A DNA stretch of 64,000 nt from Dyella jiangningensis (lineage in GTDB: Bacteria > Pseudomonadota > Gammaproteobacteria > Xanthomonadales > Rhodanobacteraceae): assembly GCA_000632805.1 (NCBI GenBank), contig CP007444.1:558001-622000 (forward strand), in the 5' to 3' direction. This document shows positions 9,275-18,631 of this stretch, in pieces; the first letter of the stretch is position 1, and every line of letters begins with the position of its first letter. Made by a program: the position numbers and the translations under genes. Under the pieces are notes generated by a model. The model was given only the letters and a program-made list of their open reading frames with translations. It made no database searches and was not told the origin of the DNA.

Positions 9275-10447
9275 GGCGGTCGGTGTCAGCGGTGGACGCT
9301 GGGCCAGGATCACTTCGGTTCGGAAGGGGGTGCCGTTGCGCAGCCCGGATACCTCGACCTTGCTGCCAGGCTTGAGGGCGGCCTCGTGTCGGCGCAAATC
9401 GGCCGGGTCGACGATGTCTTCCTTGCCCAGCCGCAGCAGGATGTCGTGCGGCTGGATGCCCGCCTGGGCGGCCGGGCCGCCCGGATAGATGTCGGTGACC
9501 ACCGCGCCGCGTGCCGCGGCCGGCAGGCCGCTATCGGCCGCGACGGGCACAAACGTGTAATCCGCCCCCATCCACCCGCGCACCACATGGCCGGTGTCGA
9601 TGATCTGGTCCAGCACCTTCTTTGCGTTGGCGACGGGAATGGCGAAGCTGATGCCTTCGGCGTTGGCTGCTTTTCCGATCAGCAACGTATTGATGCCGAC
9701 CAGTTCGCCCTCGGTGTTGACCAGCGCGCCGCCTGAGTTGCCGAGGTTGATGGCCGCATCGGTCTGGATGAAGTCCTCCGGGCTGCCGCTGCTCAACTGC
9801 CGCCCGATGGCGCTCACGATGCCCATGGTCACGGTCTGGTTAAGGCCAAGCGGATTGCCGATGGCCAGCACCACATCGCCGGTGCGCACGGGTTGGCGGT
9901 CGGCGATATGGATGACGGGCAGGTTGCCCGCGTCGATCTTCAATACGGCCAGGTCGGTTTCCATGTCGGCGCCGACCACCTTGGCCTTGGCGACGCGACC
10001 GTCATAGAGCAGCACCTGGATGTCGTCGGCGTTGGCGATCACATGGTTATTGGTGAGCACGTAACCCTGGCTGCTCACGATCACGCCCGAGCCGAGGTTC
10101 TGTTCGCGCTTCTTGTAGGCGGGGCCGGCTGGTCTGCCGCCGAAGAGCCGCTGCAGCACCGGATCGGTGTACATCTGCACGGCCTGCTCGGTGACCATCT
10201 TGTTCGCGTAGATGTTCACCACCGAGGGCGCTGCACGCGAGACGGCATCGGCATAAGAGGCTGGCCCGCTGATGCGCGCAGGGGGCGTGGCGGCTGCGGG
10301 AGCTTCCACCGCGGGCTGCCCGACGCCGAAATGTTGCCGGAGGCGATTGCCGACATTGGGCCATAGGAGGCTGATGACGAAGGCAGCCGCCAGCCCGAGC
10401 ACCACGAAGCGGGCAATGAAGGCGAGCGTGCCTGCGGCATGTTTCAT
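9260..10447 (-). CDS. degS: DegS/DegQ-type membrane-anchored serine protease
   Basis: 395 residues. One N-terminal membrane helix (LAFIARFVVLGLAAAFVISLLW) anchors a periplasmic trypsin-like domain with His in LTNNHVIANADD, Asp in ETDLAVLKID, and Ser in GNSGGALVNTEG. A single C-terminal PDZ domain (about residues 290-380) follows. One PDZ plus an uncleaved-looking anchor is the DegS/AlgW layout, whereas DegP and DegQ carry two PDZ domains. DegS senses misfolded porins and starts RseA cleavage, releasing sigma-E. No rpoE genes are in the window, so a DegQ-like housekeeping role is possible. Confidence 0.85.
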   Translation of the reverse strand: MKHAAGTLAFIARFVVLGLAAAFVISLLWPNVGNRLRQHFGVGQPAVEAPAAATPPARISGPASYADAVSRAAPSVVNIYANKMVTEQAVQMYTDPVLQRLFGGRPAGPAYKKREQNLGSGVIVSSQGYVLTNNHVIANADDIQVLLYDGRVAKAKVVGADMETDLAVLKIDAGNLPVIHIADRQPVRTGDVVLAIGNPLGLNQTVTMGIVSAIGRQLSSGSPEDFIQTDAAINLGNSGGALVNTEGELVGINTLLIGKAANAEGISFAIPVANAKKVLDQIIDTGHVVRGWMGADYTFVPVAADSGLPAAARGAVVTDIYPGGPAAQAGIQPHDILLRLGKEDIVDPADLRRHEAALKPGSKVEVSGLRNGTPFRTEVILAQRPPLTPTASLDG

Positions 10448-10819
10448 GTCGTTATGCGTTTCGTGGCAAGGCGTTAGGTCGGATTGCGCGTTGGTGCGGC
10501 AAAAGCACCGCTTTTATTGTACGAGTCATGCCCTGACGCTACACTAACGCGATTTGCGGGAGCCGGATTCTGCTGGCGCTTGCGAAGCGGGTCGTCCCGG
10601 GAACTTCCCGGTGCGCAAGGTGCCCGGAATCGAAAGCCTGCGGTTTTGCCGCATGCTCATCGTAGCGGCGCCGCGTGCCTGCTGTTTGGGGGAGTTACTA
10701 GGATTTTTCTGGTCCGAAGCGGGAAGGTTTCCGCTTTCGTACGTGTCGACGCGCTTGGCAAGCACCTGTGGAACTCTTAAGTTCCGCGTCTCAATGGCAT
10801 GTAAGTACCGGAGAGCCTG
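10448..10819. other. Intergenic region degS / petA
   Basis: 372 bp between divergent genes. It contains an AT-rich patch with a small inverted repeat (AAAAGC/GCTTTT around 10500-10516) near degS. A 6-bp palindrome (GGAACT-CTTA-AGTTCC, 10770-10785) lies 35 bp before petA and could be an operator. No confident promoter was identified. A minus-strand frame running from here into petA is a shadow. Confidence 0.45.
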
Positions 10820-11425
10820 ATGGCGAACGAAGTCGTCGATCACGGCCGCCGCCGCTTCCTCACAGCGACCACGGCAGTGGTCGGAGGTGTTGGAGTCGTC
10901 GCGGCAGCTGTGCCCTTCATCAAGTCGTGGGAGCCCAGTGCGCGGGCGAAGTCCGCGGGTGCGCCGGTCACGGTCGACATCAGCAAGATCGAGGAAGGCC
11001 AGAAGGTCACCTATCCTTGGCGCGGTCTCCCCGTCTTCGTGGTCAATCGCACCAAGGCCCAGCTCGACGCGCTGCCCAGCCAGGACAGTCGCCTAGTCGA
11101 CGCCAAGTCCGACCAGGGCTCGGCCGAGCAGCAGCCCAAGTACGCGCAGAACGAAGCCCGCTCCATCAAGCCCGAGTGGCTGGTGCTGGTCGGCCTGTGC
11201 ACCCATCTGGGTTGCGTCCCCGACTTCGTGCCAGTGATGAAGCCTGAGCCGTTCGATCCGGACTGGAAGGGCGGCTTCTACTGCCCCTGCCACAAGTCGC
11301 GCTACGACATGTCAGGCCGCGTCTACGCCGGCGTGCCGGCACCGAAGAATCTCCTGGTGCCCCCGTACCATTTCGTTGACGACACGCACATCCAGATTGG
11401 CGTGGATCCGAAGGAGGCCGGCTAA
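10820..11425 (+). CDS. petA: Ubiquinol-cytochrome c reductase Rieske iron-sulfur subunit
   Basis: 201 residues. This is the Rieske 2Fe-2S subunit of the cytochrome bc1 complex, which takes one electron from ubiquinol and passes it to cytochrome c1. A GRRRFL motif at residues 9-14 precedes a hydrophobic helix, a Tat-type uncleaved anchor. Cluster ligands are Cys127 and His129 in CTHLGC and Cys155 and His158 in CPCH; Cys132 and Cys157 form the conserved disulphide. A GGAG ribosome binding site lies 6 nt before the ATG. The stop overlaps the petB start by one base (TAATG). Confidence 0.98.
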   Translation: MANEVVDHGRRRFLTATTAVVGGVGVVAAAVPFIKSWEPSARAKSAGAPVTVDISKIEEGQKVTYPWRGLPVFVVNRTKAQLDALPSQDSRLVDAKSDQGSAEQQPKYAQNEARSIKPEWLVLVGLCTHLGCVPDFVPVMKPEPFDPDWKGGFYCPCHKSRYDMSGRVYAGVPAPKNLLVPPYHFVDDTHIQIGVDPKEAG

Positions 11426-12726
11426 TGGCCAACGTATTCACGCGCATCGGCGATTGGTTCAACGAGCGTGCGCCGGGCTTGATGCCCACGTACCGCAAGC
11501 ACATGACCGAGTACTACGCGCCGAAGAACTTCAATCTTTGGTACTACTTCGGCTCGCTTGCCCTGTTGGTGCTGGTCAACCAGATCGTCACCGGCATCTT
11601 CCTCACCATGAACTACAAGACGAGTGCGGCGGAAGCCTTCAACTCGGTCGAGTACATCATGCGTGACGTGGAGTGGGGCTGGCTGATCCGCTACATGCAC
11701 TCCACCGGCGCATCGCTGTTCTTCGTGGTGGTGTTCCTGCACATGTTCCGCGGCCTGATGTACGGTTCGTACCAGAAGCCGCGTGAGCTGGTGTGGCTGC
11801 TCGGCATGCTGATCTTCCTCGCGCTGATGGCCGAGGCCTTCATGGGCTACGTGCTGCCGTGGGGCAACATGTCGTTCTGGGGCGCCAAGGTGATCATCTC
11901 GCTGTTCGGCACCATTCCGGTGATCGGCGGCAGCCTCGTGGAGTGGATCATGGGCGATTACCTGCCCGCCGATGCCACGCTCAACCGCTTCTTCGCCCTC
12001 CATGTGATCGCGCTGCCGATCGTGCTGCTGTTGCTGGTCGTGTTGCACCTGGCCGCACTGCACGAAGTGGGCTCGAACAACCCCGATGGTGTCGATATCA
12101 AGCACGGCCCCAAGGGCAACCGCTGGGATCCGAACAAGCCCGCTGACGGCATTCCGTTCCACCCGTACTACACGGTGAAGGATACGTTCGGTGTCGGCTT
12201 CTTCCTGGTCATCGCGGCGTTCATCATCTTCTTTGCGCCGACCTTTGGCGGCTGGTTCCTGGAGCATGACAACTTCATCCCGGCCAACAACCTGGTCACC
12301 CCGACGCACATCAAGCCGTCGTGGTACTTCACCCCGTTCTACGCGATCCTGCGCATGATTCCGTCGTTCTTCGGCACCGCCTTCTGGGGTGTGCTGGGCA
12401 TGTTCGGCGCCATCGCGCTGCTGTTCCTGCTGCCGTGGATCGATGGGGGCAAGGTGCGTTCCATCCGCTATCGCGGCACCGGTTTCAAGGTGGCGCTGAT
12501 GTCCTTCGCCGGTTCCTTCATCGGCTTGGCTCTGGTGGGTGCGGGCGTGGTCGGCGAGAAGCTGGTCGAGTGGGTTCCGTCGGACGCGACGTTCTGGGAG
12601 AACACGTTCGGCCGCATAATGACCTTCATCTACTTCGGGTTCTTCGTGTTCCTGTGGTGCTACACGCACCTCGGCTGGGAAAAGACCAAGCCGGTTCCAG
12701 AGCGGGTGGTGTTTGACCATGACTAA
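11425..12726 (+). CDS. petB: Cytochrome b subunit of the bc1 complex
   Basis: 433 residues, full length with both the N-terminal heme-binding half and the C-terminal Qo-site half. Heme-ligand histidines are seen in HSTGASLFFVVVFLHMFRG and in HVIALP...VVLHLAALHEVG. The protein carries about eight membrane helices. The Qo-site motif that is PEWY in mitochondria reads PSWY here (12316-12327), so the usual Glu is replaced by Ser; related substitutions occur in other beta- and gammaproteobacteria. It starts inside the petA stop and ends inside petC, so petABC is tightly coupled. Confidence 0.98.
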   Translation: MANVFTRIGDWFNERAPGLMPTYRKHMTEYYAPKNFNLWYYFGSLALLVLVNQIVTGIFLTMNYKTSAAEAFNSVEYIMRDVEWGWLIRYMHSTGASLFFVVVFLHMFRGLMYGSYQKPRELVWLLGMLIFLALMAEAFMGYVLPWGNMSFWGAKVIISLFGTIPVIGGSLVEWIMGDYLPADATLNRFFALHVIALPIVLLLLVVLHLAALHEVGSNNPDGVDIKHGPKGNRWDPNKPADGIPFHPYYTVKDTFGVGFFLVIAAFIIFFAPTFGGWFLEHDNFIPANNLVTPTHIKPSWYFTPFYAILRMIPSFFGTAFWGVLGMFGAIALLFLLPWIDGGKVRSIRYRGTGFKVALMSFAGSFIGLALVGAGVVGEKLVEWVPSDATFWENTFGRIMTFIYFGFFVFLWCYTHLGWEKTKPVPERVVFDHD

Positions 12727-13468
12727 GCGAACGTCCCTGATGAAGAAAACCATTTCCTCGCTCGCGCTTGCACTCGGCCTGCTGGTCGGCGCCAATTCGG
12801 TCATGGCGCAGGAAGAAGGCGGCCTGCCCTCGGCCGGGACCAACATCCGCGACCAGGCTTCGCTGCAGCGCGGCGCCAAGCTGTTCTTCAACTACTGCGT
12901 GGGCTGCCACTCGCTGAAGTACGTGCGCTACTCGCGCATGGCCGAGGACCTGGGCCTGTCCGAAGACGAGGTGATGAAGAACCTCAACTTCACCGGCGCC
13001 AAGTTCGGCGACGTGGTGATCTCGCACATGTCGGAAGAATCGGGCCAGCAGTTCTTCGGCAAGGCACCGCCGGACCTCTCGCTGGAAGTGCGCGCCAAGA
13101 CCGCCGACTGGGTCTATGGCTACCTGAACTCCTTCTACGTGGATCCGACCCGTCCGGTCGGCTGGAACAACACGGTGTTCCCGAACGCCTCCATGCCGTT
13201 CCCGCTGTGGGAGTTGCAGGGCGTGCAGACCGCCGTGGTGAAGGAAGGCAGCGGCGAGGTCGAAAAGCTGGAGCTGTCCCGGCCGGGCAAGCTCACGCCG
13301 GCGCAGTACCAGCAGGCCACGCGTGACCTGACCACGTTCCTCGAATACGCCGCCGAGCCGGCCGCACTGCAGCGCCAGCGCTACGGCATCTGGGTGCTGC
13401 TCTTCCTGGCGGGCTTCACTTTCCTGGCATATCTGCTAAAGAAGGAATATTGGAAGGACGTCCACTGA
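12719..13468 (+). CDS. petC: Cytochrome c1
   Basis: 249 residues from the ATG at 12719, which overlaps the petB stop by 8 bp. TTG 12713 and ATG 12740 are alternatives. A signal peptide ends near SVMAQ. The c-type heme site CVGCH is at residues 60-64, and a candidate distal Met lies in PNASMPFPLW. A C-terminal membrane anchor (IWVLLFLAGFTFLAYLL) with a KKEYWK end fixes the protein in the membrane. It transfers electrons from the Rieske centre to soluble or membrane cytochromes c. Confidence 0.97.
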   Translation: MTKRTSLMKKTISSLALALGLLVGANSVMAQEEGGLPSAGTNIRDQASLQRGAKLFFNYCVGCHSLKYVRYSRMAEDLGLSEDEVMKNLNFTGAKFGDVVISHMSEESGQQFFGKAPPDLSLEVRAKTADWVYGYLNSFYVDPTRPVGWNNTVFPNASMPFPLWELQGVQTAVVKEGSGEVEKLELSRPGKLTPAQYQQATRDLTTFLEYAAEPAALQRQRYGIWVLLFLAGFTFLAYLLKKEYWKDVH

Positions 13469-13543
13469 GGCGCCCCTCCAATGGCCCAGGGTACGGCGGC
13501 CTAGTGCCGCCGTATTCGCTTAATGTCGATGGGGAGATCGCGC

Positions 13544-14167
13544 ATGGTTCAAAGCGCTCGTTCGCGTACCGCACTCACCCTGTACACCACCGCGGACGGC
13601 ATCCAGTGCCACCGCACCCGGCTGGTGCTTGCAGCCAAGGGCGTCAGCTATGAACGGGTACTCGTGGACCCGGCCAAGCCCCCTGAAGACCTCCTAGAGC
13701 TGAATCCCTACGGCACCACGCCGACCCTGGTCGACAGGGACCTCACCCTCTACAACACCGCCGTCGTCTGCGAATACCTGGACGAACGCTACCCGCATCC
13801 GCCGCTGATGCCGATCGATCCACTGTCCCGCGCCCGGTTGCGCCTGGCCACGGTGCGCATCGAGCTGGACTGGCTGCCCGAGATCGAAACCATCAAGGCG
13901 GGCGGCAAACCCGCGGATGCGGCCCGCAAGCGCCTGCGCGAACATCTACTGGCTTCGCTGCCGCTCTTCAAGGCATCCCGGTTCTTCCTCAATCCCGAAA
14001 TGAGCCTGACCGATTGCCTGGTAGCCCCCGTGGTGTGGCGACTGCCGTGGCTTGGCGTGGACCTGGGGCGCGACGGCAAGCCGATCCTCGACTACGGCGA
14101 GCGGCTGTTCGCAAGCCAGGGCTATGCGCGCAGCATGACCGCCGAAGAAAAGGCCATGCGCGCCTGA
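13544..14167 (+). CDS. sspA: Stringent starvation protein A (GST-fold)
   Basis: 207 residues. SspA is an RNA-polymerase-associated glutathione-S-transferase-fold protein without GST activity that affects stationary-phase and stress transcription. The N-terminal thioredoxin-like half contains LTLYTTADGIQCHRTRLVLA, followed by LNPYGTTPTLVDRDLTLYNTAVVCEYLDERYPHPPL, a strong SspA signature. The C-terminal half is helical. I prefer ATG 13544 over 13523 because a GGGGAG sits 7 nt upstream of it. It follows petABC directly, as in many gamma- and betaproteobacteria, and precedes sspB. Confidence 0.93.
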   Translation: MVQSARSRTALTLYTTADGIQCHRTRLVLAAKGVSYERVLVDPAKPPEDLLELNPYGTTPTLVDRDLTLYNTAVVCEYLDERYPHPPLMPIDPLSRARLRLATVRIELDWLPEIETIKAGGKPADAARKRLREHLLASLPLFKASRFFLNPEMSLTDCLVAPVVWRLPWLGVDLGRDGKPILDYGERLFASQGYARSMTAEEKAMRA

Positions 14168-14335
14168 CTGGCCGGGCCCGTGGACGCCGCACGGGCGCGG
14201 TGGCCGGCCCGCGGGACGTTGATGTCCGTGCCGCGCCGCGCTGCGACACCTGCCTTAGCTTGGCATTACACTGACGCCATCCCATCGACCAGGCTCCGGG
14301 TGCTTCCGTGACGCCGGTCTCCAGCAGGTTTTTGA

Positions 14336-14785
14336 ATGACCGACGATAAGCTACCGCCGATGACTTCCAATCGCCCCTATCTGTTGCGGGCGATCTATGA
14401 CTGGATCACCGACAACAACCTCACGCCGTACGTGCTGGTGGATGCCGCGCGGGAAGGGGTGCGGGTGCCGCCGCAGGTCATCAAGAATGGTCAGGTGGTG
14501 CTGAACCTGGCGATGCGGGCTGTCGCGAACCTCGACCTGGGCAATGACTGGATCAGCTTCCAGGCCCGGTTCTCGGGGGTGAGCCACAACATTCACATCC
14601 CTGTGCAGGCGGTGCTGGCGCTTTATGCCCAGGAGAACGGGCAGGGCATGATGTTTCCCGCGGATGAAGGCGGAGACAATCCGCCGCCGCCGTCCGATCC
14701 GGATGACACGCCGCCGGCGCCTGAAAGCGATCAGGCAGGCGACAAACCCAAGCGCAGCGCGCCCTTCCTGCGGGTTGTGAAGTAA
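14336..14785 (+). CDS. sspB: ClpXP protease specificity-enhancing factor SspB
   Basis: 149 residues. SspB is a dimeric adaptor that delivers ssrA-tagged and other substrates to ClpXP. The N-terminal substrate-binding domain contains NRPYLLRAIYDWITDNN and LTPYVLVDA. A flexible acidic, proline-rich linker (DNPPPPSDPDDTPPAPESD) leads to a C-terminal ClpX-binding tail ending RSAPFLRVVK, the typical conserved module. It lies 168 bp after sspA. Confidence 0.95.
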   Translation: MTDDKLPPMTSNRPYLLRAIYDWITDNNLTPYVLVDAAREGVRVPPQVIKNGQVVLNLAMRAVANLDLGNDWISFQARFSGVSHNIHIPVQAVLALYAQENGQGMMFPADEGGDNPPPPSDPDDTPPAPESDQAGDKPKRSAPFLRVVK

Positions 14786-14800
14786 GGCCTGGATGCAGCC

Positions 14801-15208
14801 TCAATGGAGGCTGCTGTCCCGACGGAGTCGGGGACGCAACGGCACGACGTTGCTTTCCGCCTGAGGTGGTACGTGCTCGGTTATCAACCCGGGTAGATGG
14901 CTTTGGATAGTGGGAAGGCTAAGGCCGGTCAGCGTACGCCCCGACATCCATAACCGGCCGGGTTCCCGGTCGTCGCCATCGATGCTCACCTCGAAGGTGT
15001 AACAGCGTTCCCAGAACAACTGGCCCTGGACGCGACGCAGCTTGAGGCTGCGCAACCCTACGCTTTCGTCCAGCAGTTGCAGGCCGTGCTGACGGCATTG
15101 CTGACGAGCTTCCTGGGTCGCCTGCTCGCGAGCATGGCTGAGCTTCAGCCAGCCACCGACGATGGCCAGCAGGATCAGCAACAGGATCAGATCAGGAAGT
15201 TCGCTCAT
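14801..15208 (-). CDS. DUF3301 family membrane-anchored protein
   Basis: 135 residues. One N-terminal hydrophobic helix (LILLLILLAIVGGWL) is followed by a conserved cytoplasmic region with ARQQCRQHGLQLLDESVGL, LRRVQGQLFWERCYTFEVS and GRLWMSGR. These are characteristic of DUF3301. The C-terminal tail is basic. The function of the family is unknown. It lies downstream of nadC on the same strand with a 141-bp gap and is convergent with sspB. Confidence 0.75.
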   Translation of the reverse strand: MSELPDLILLLILLAIVGGWLKLSHAREQATQEARQQCRQHGLQLLDESVGLRSLKLRRVQGQLFWERCYTFEVSIDGDDREPGRLWMSGRTLTGLSLPTIQSHLPGLITEHVPPQAESNVVPLRPRLRRDSSLH

Positions 15209-15349
15209 GGGCCGAGAGTGTAGGCGGCGCGTGTGGCTTGCAAGGTGAAGGCGGCGCTGCGGTTGGCCCGAGCAGAGGCAGCCCTCAAGGCAGCGGCGGC
15301 CAGGCCTTACGTTTTGAAGATTCCTCGTCGGACGAAAGGTGTGCTGGCC

Positions 15350-16204
15350 TCAATCGAGTTGGAGGCGCAAGGACAGGTCGACGGCGCGCACGTGCTTGGT
15401 CAGGGCGCCGACCGAGATGCAGTCCACGCCGGTGCTTGCGTACTCGGCGATCGTGCTGAGATCGACATTGCCGGAGATCTCCAGCTCCGCCCGGCCCTTG
15501 GCAACAGCCACGGCTTCCCGCATCAGCGGCAGGGTGAAGTTGTCGAGCATGATGCGGTCGGCGCCGGCATCCAGCGCCTGCCGCAGCTCGTCCAGATTCT
15601 CGACCTCGACTTCCAGCAGCAGCTTGGGGTGCAGGCGCCGTGCTTCCTCGGCGGCGGCACGGATACCGCCGGCAGCGATGATGTGGTTTTCCTTCACCAG
15701 AATCGCGTCATAGAGGCCTACACGATGATTGTGGCCGCCACCACAGCGCACTGCGTACTTCTGGGCCAGACGCAGGCCGGGCACGGTCTTGCGGGTGTCG
15801 AGCACACGCACGCCGGTGCCGGCGACGGCAGCGACATAAGCCGCGGTCGTGGTCGCGGTGCCCGACAGCAGCTGCAGGAAATTGAGCGCCGAGCGTTCGG
15901 CGCTCACCATGGGGCGAGCGCGCCCATGAAGACGACAGATGACGGAACCGGCCTGGGCACGGTCGCCATCGCGCAGAAGCCATTCGATCTTCACGGCTGG
16001 GTCCAGGGTGGCGAAGCACGCGTTGAACCAGTCGATACCGGCAATGACCGCGTCTTCTCGACAAGTCAGCGTAGCGCTGGCCTGGGCCGAGGCGGGGAGG
16101 AGGTCGGCGGTGGCGTCGCCGCTGCCGATGTCTTCGGCAAAGGCGCGTTCGACGTCCGTCTGGATCAGGTCGGACGTCGGCGGAACGAGTTGCTGGGAAT
16201 TCAT
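15350..16204 (-). CDS. nadC: Quinolinate phosphoribosyltransferase (NadC)
   Basis: 284 residues. NadC converts quinolinate and PRPP to nicotinate mononucleotide, CO2 and pyrophosphate in de novo NAD synthesis. Recognisable blocks are the ALNFLQLLSGTAT region, the DTRKTVPGLR substrate-binding motif, KYAVRCGGGHNHRVGLYDAILVKENH (split between two conserved segments) and EVEVENLDEL. The ATG overlaps the stop of the DUF1631 gene by four bases (ATGA). The other de novo genes, nadA and nadB, are not in the window. Confidence 0.97.
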   Translation of the reverse strand: MNSQQLVPPTSDLIQTDVERAFAEDIGSGDATADLLPASAQASATLTCREDAVIAGIDWFNACFATLDPAVKIEWLLRDGDRAQAGSVICRLHGRARPMVSAERSALNFLQLLSGTATTTAAYVAAVAGTGVRVLDTRKTVPGLRLAQKYAVRCGGGHNHRVGLYDAILVKENHIIAAGGIRAAAEEARRLHPKLLLEVEVENLDELRQALDAGADRIMLDNFTLPLMREAVAVAKGRAELEISGNVDLSTIAEYASTGVDCISVGALTKHVRAVDLSLRLQLD

Positions 16205-18468
16205 TCGGATGCGGGGCTGGTTGCCGAGGCAGGCTGGCTCAGGCGGCCGACGATGGCATCGAGCGCGCGGTCGAACAGGGCTGTGGAATCAAGCACGCGA
16301 GCCGACCCACGCGCGAGCGCCTCGGCCAGTTCGTGCGGGGCGTGGTCGGCAACCTTGAGGCCGCGACGGTTCACAAACAGGTAGCGCCCGCTCATGGGGC
16401 TGATCCAGGAAAGCTTGGCGCGCTCGACGGTTTCCGGTCCGGTCACGAATTCGAGCCAGATGCCCGGCTTCAACTCGGCCACGAGCTGCATTTCCGGGGT
16501 GTCGGCCGGCGGCTCGACCATCGGTTCGGAGCGCGCGAGTTCCGCTTCGGATTCAGCGATCGGCTGGATGCTTTCGGGGATCGGCAGGCTGCTGGGTTCC
16601 GCGGCGGCCTGAATCTCGGCGTCCGGCACGGCCTCGCCGAGCTGATGACGGTAATAGGTATGGAGCTGGGCCAGCAGGCGGTCGATGTCGCTTTCCTGGA
16701 AGGCGACGTTCGCCAGGCCGCGACGCAGCGCGCGCTCGATACCGGGCAGCATCTGGCGCAGCGCACGGCGCTCGTCCAGCGTGCGTGCGGGCTTGGTGCT
16801 GTCGATGAAGTCGTTGGCGAAGCGCAGCGCATCGCGGAATTCGCTCGACTCCTCGCCCTGCCGCAGGATGGTCAGCACGAGGTAATTGGCCCACGCGCGC
16901 GACAGCACGCCATGGATCAGCGGCGGCAGCGTATGGCCGTCTATACGGCTGAGGATTTCGCGCGCCGCGCGGCGGCGCGCCTGTTCCAGTTTCTCGCGTC
17001 CACGCGTGGACTCGGCGACGCGTTGCTCGGCCAGCTCGGCGCGGCGCCGGCTGATGTCCTGGAATTCCTGCAACTCGACGCACAGGCGTTCGAAGATGCT
17101 GATGTCGTCGTCGAAGTCCTGCAGCAGGCGGTCGACGATGGATTTGATCTTGTCGTGCAGGCGATGGTCGCGATCGGACTCGGCCGACCAGCCCTTGGCC
17201 GCATCGGCCAGGCTGTCGAGCAGGCGACGCGCCGGATGCTGGCGGTGTGCGAACAGCTTGCGGTCGAGGATCGCAGCCTTGAGATACGGGATTTGCAGGC
17301 GTGCCAGCAATACCTGCATCTCGGTCGGCAGGTTGCGATCTTCGAGAATGAACTCGAACAGCATCCCGACGAGGTCGATGGTGTCCTCGTCGATGGTCGA
17401 TACCTGGCTGGGCTTCTCGCCACGCAGGGAGCCGATCTGCGCCAGCAGATGTTCCTTGAGCTGCTGGACCTCGCCTGCGAGATCCAGCGCATTGCCGGCG
17501 CTCAAGGGCAACTGCTGGCTGATGGCTGCCTGGCTCTGCAGCACGCTCAGCGCACCGATCAGCTCGTTGGCGCTCGGCAACTGGACCGCACCCGCAGGGA
17601 TGCGCATGGCGGTCGCCGGTACGCCGCGACGCGCACTGAACAGGGTATGCAGCGTCTGAAGCAGTTCGCTCGATGCACTGCCGTCGTCTTCGCCCTGGTA
17701 GACCGCTTCCTGGCCGCCGTCGGCAGCCGCTGCGCCTGGCGCGCGACCGGCGGCACCGCTGCGCGCCACTTCATGGCGGAGTTGCGGCAGCACGCCCGCA
17801 CGAATGAGCTCGGCATTGATCTCCTGGTAAAGCTCATCCAGCGAGGCCAGCACATAACGGTCGAACAACTTGTAGATGATGAGCTTGACGCGCATTTCCG
17901 CGTTGAGCTCGCGCATGGCCAGCCGGAATGCCTGCGACAGCGCGGCTGGCCCGACCGGGTTACTACTGTCCTCGATCTTGAGGCCGCCGTAGATGACCGA
18001 CAGGCGCTGGTTCACGGAGAACAGCTCGCGCGTCAGGCGCGTCTCGTTCTTGCCGATCATGCTGGTGATCGCCAGCGACTCTTCCAGCTCGTTGTCCGCC
18101 ACGAGCGAGAGTTCCGCGGTACCGACGGGCAGTTGGATCCCGCTGCTGGGTACGCTGCGCTGGTTGGCGGCAAAGTCGCTCAGCTCACGGGAAACATGGG
18201 TGAGAAAGGACCGCTCGACCATGGGGCGGCGCTTGCGTACTTCACGCATGCCGTCGAAGTAATGCATCTGCGCCGCGTTGTTCTCCGCCTTTTCGGCGAG
18301 GTCGAACAGCGCATCATCGACATGATCGAACATGCCGTTGATCAAGATCTGCAGGCGACGGCCAGCGATGTCCCGGACGGTGTTCAAAAGGGCGCCTCCG
18401 CGCTCGCTGGACGGGTCCAGGCGCTGGGTCAGGCTGACGATGTTGGAAGGTTCACTGGCGTCTTTCAT
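16201..18468 (-). CDS. DUF1631 family protein
   Basis: 755 residues. The frame is open to 18558, but ATG 18468 has an AGGGG ribosome binding site and begins the conserved-looking sequence, so I use it. The protein is soluble, largely helical and rich in Arg, Glu and Leu. It has a PilZ-like C-terminal region (KPGIWLEFVTGPETVERAKLSW, then MSGRYLFVNRRGLKV, split here), which could bind cyclic di-GMP. The middle part carries charged coiled-coil stretches around residues 440-560. DUF1631 proteins have been annotated as thymidine phosphorylase-like, but no such motif is visible. It is translationally coupled to nadC, a conserved arrangement in Xanthomonadales. Function unknown. Confidence 0.8.
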   Translation of the reverse strand: MKDASEPSNIVSLTQRLDPSSERGGALLNTVRDIAGRRLQILINGMFDHVDDALFDLAEKAENNAAQMHYFDGMREVRKRRPMVERSFLTHVSRELSDFAANQRSVPSSGIQLPVGTAELSLVADNELEESLAITSMIGKNETRLTRELFSVNQRLSVIYGGLKIEDSSNPVGPAALSQAFRLAMRELNAEMRVKLIIYKLFDRYVLASLDELYQEINAELIRAGVLPQLRHEVARSGAAGRAPGAAAADGGQEAVYQGEDDGSASSELLQTLHTLFSARRGVPATAMRIPAGAVQLPSANELIGALSVLQSQAAISQQLPLSAGNALDLAGEVQQLKEHLLAQIGSLRGEKPSQVSTIDEDTIDLVGMLFEFILEDRNLPTEMQVLLARLQIPYLKAAILDRKLFAHRQHPARRLLDSLADAAKGWSAESDRDHRLHDKIKSIVDRLLQDFDDDISIFERLCVELQEFQDISRRRAELAEQRVAESTRGREKLEQARRRAAREILSRIDGHTLPPLIHGVLSRAWANYLVLTILRQGEESSEFRDALRFANDFIDSTKPARTLDERRALRQMLPGIERALRRGLANVAFQESDIDRLLAQLHTYYRHQLGEAVPDAEIQAAAEPSSLPIPESIQPIAESEAELARSEPMVEPPADTPEMQLVAELKPGIWLEFVTGPETVERAKLSWISPMSGRYLFVNRRGLKVADHAPHELAEALARGSARVLDSTALFDRALDAIVGRLSQPASATSPASE

Positions 18469-18631
18469 CGCCACACCCCTGAAGTGATGCCGACGTGCGT
18501 GCGGCCCGTTCCGACAATACGCATGCCTACAATACGTGAAAGCCGGCCGAGCTGTCATGCGGCGCTTCGATATATGTCGACGCGTTCACAGCATGGCGCA
18601 GGGACCCGCGATTGACAGGTCCGCGTAGGCG

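Noticed and set aside
10544-10843. 99-codon open frame on the minus strand before petA
   Set aside because: It runs antisense into the petA start and has no family resemblance.
16333-18615. 760-codon open frame on the plus strand
   Set aside because: Antisense to the DUF1631 gene; no recognisable domain.
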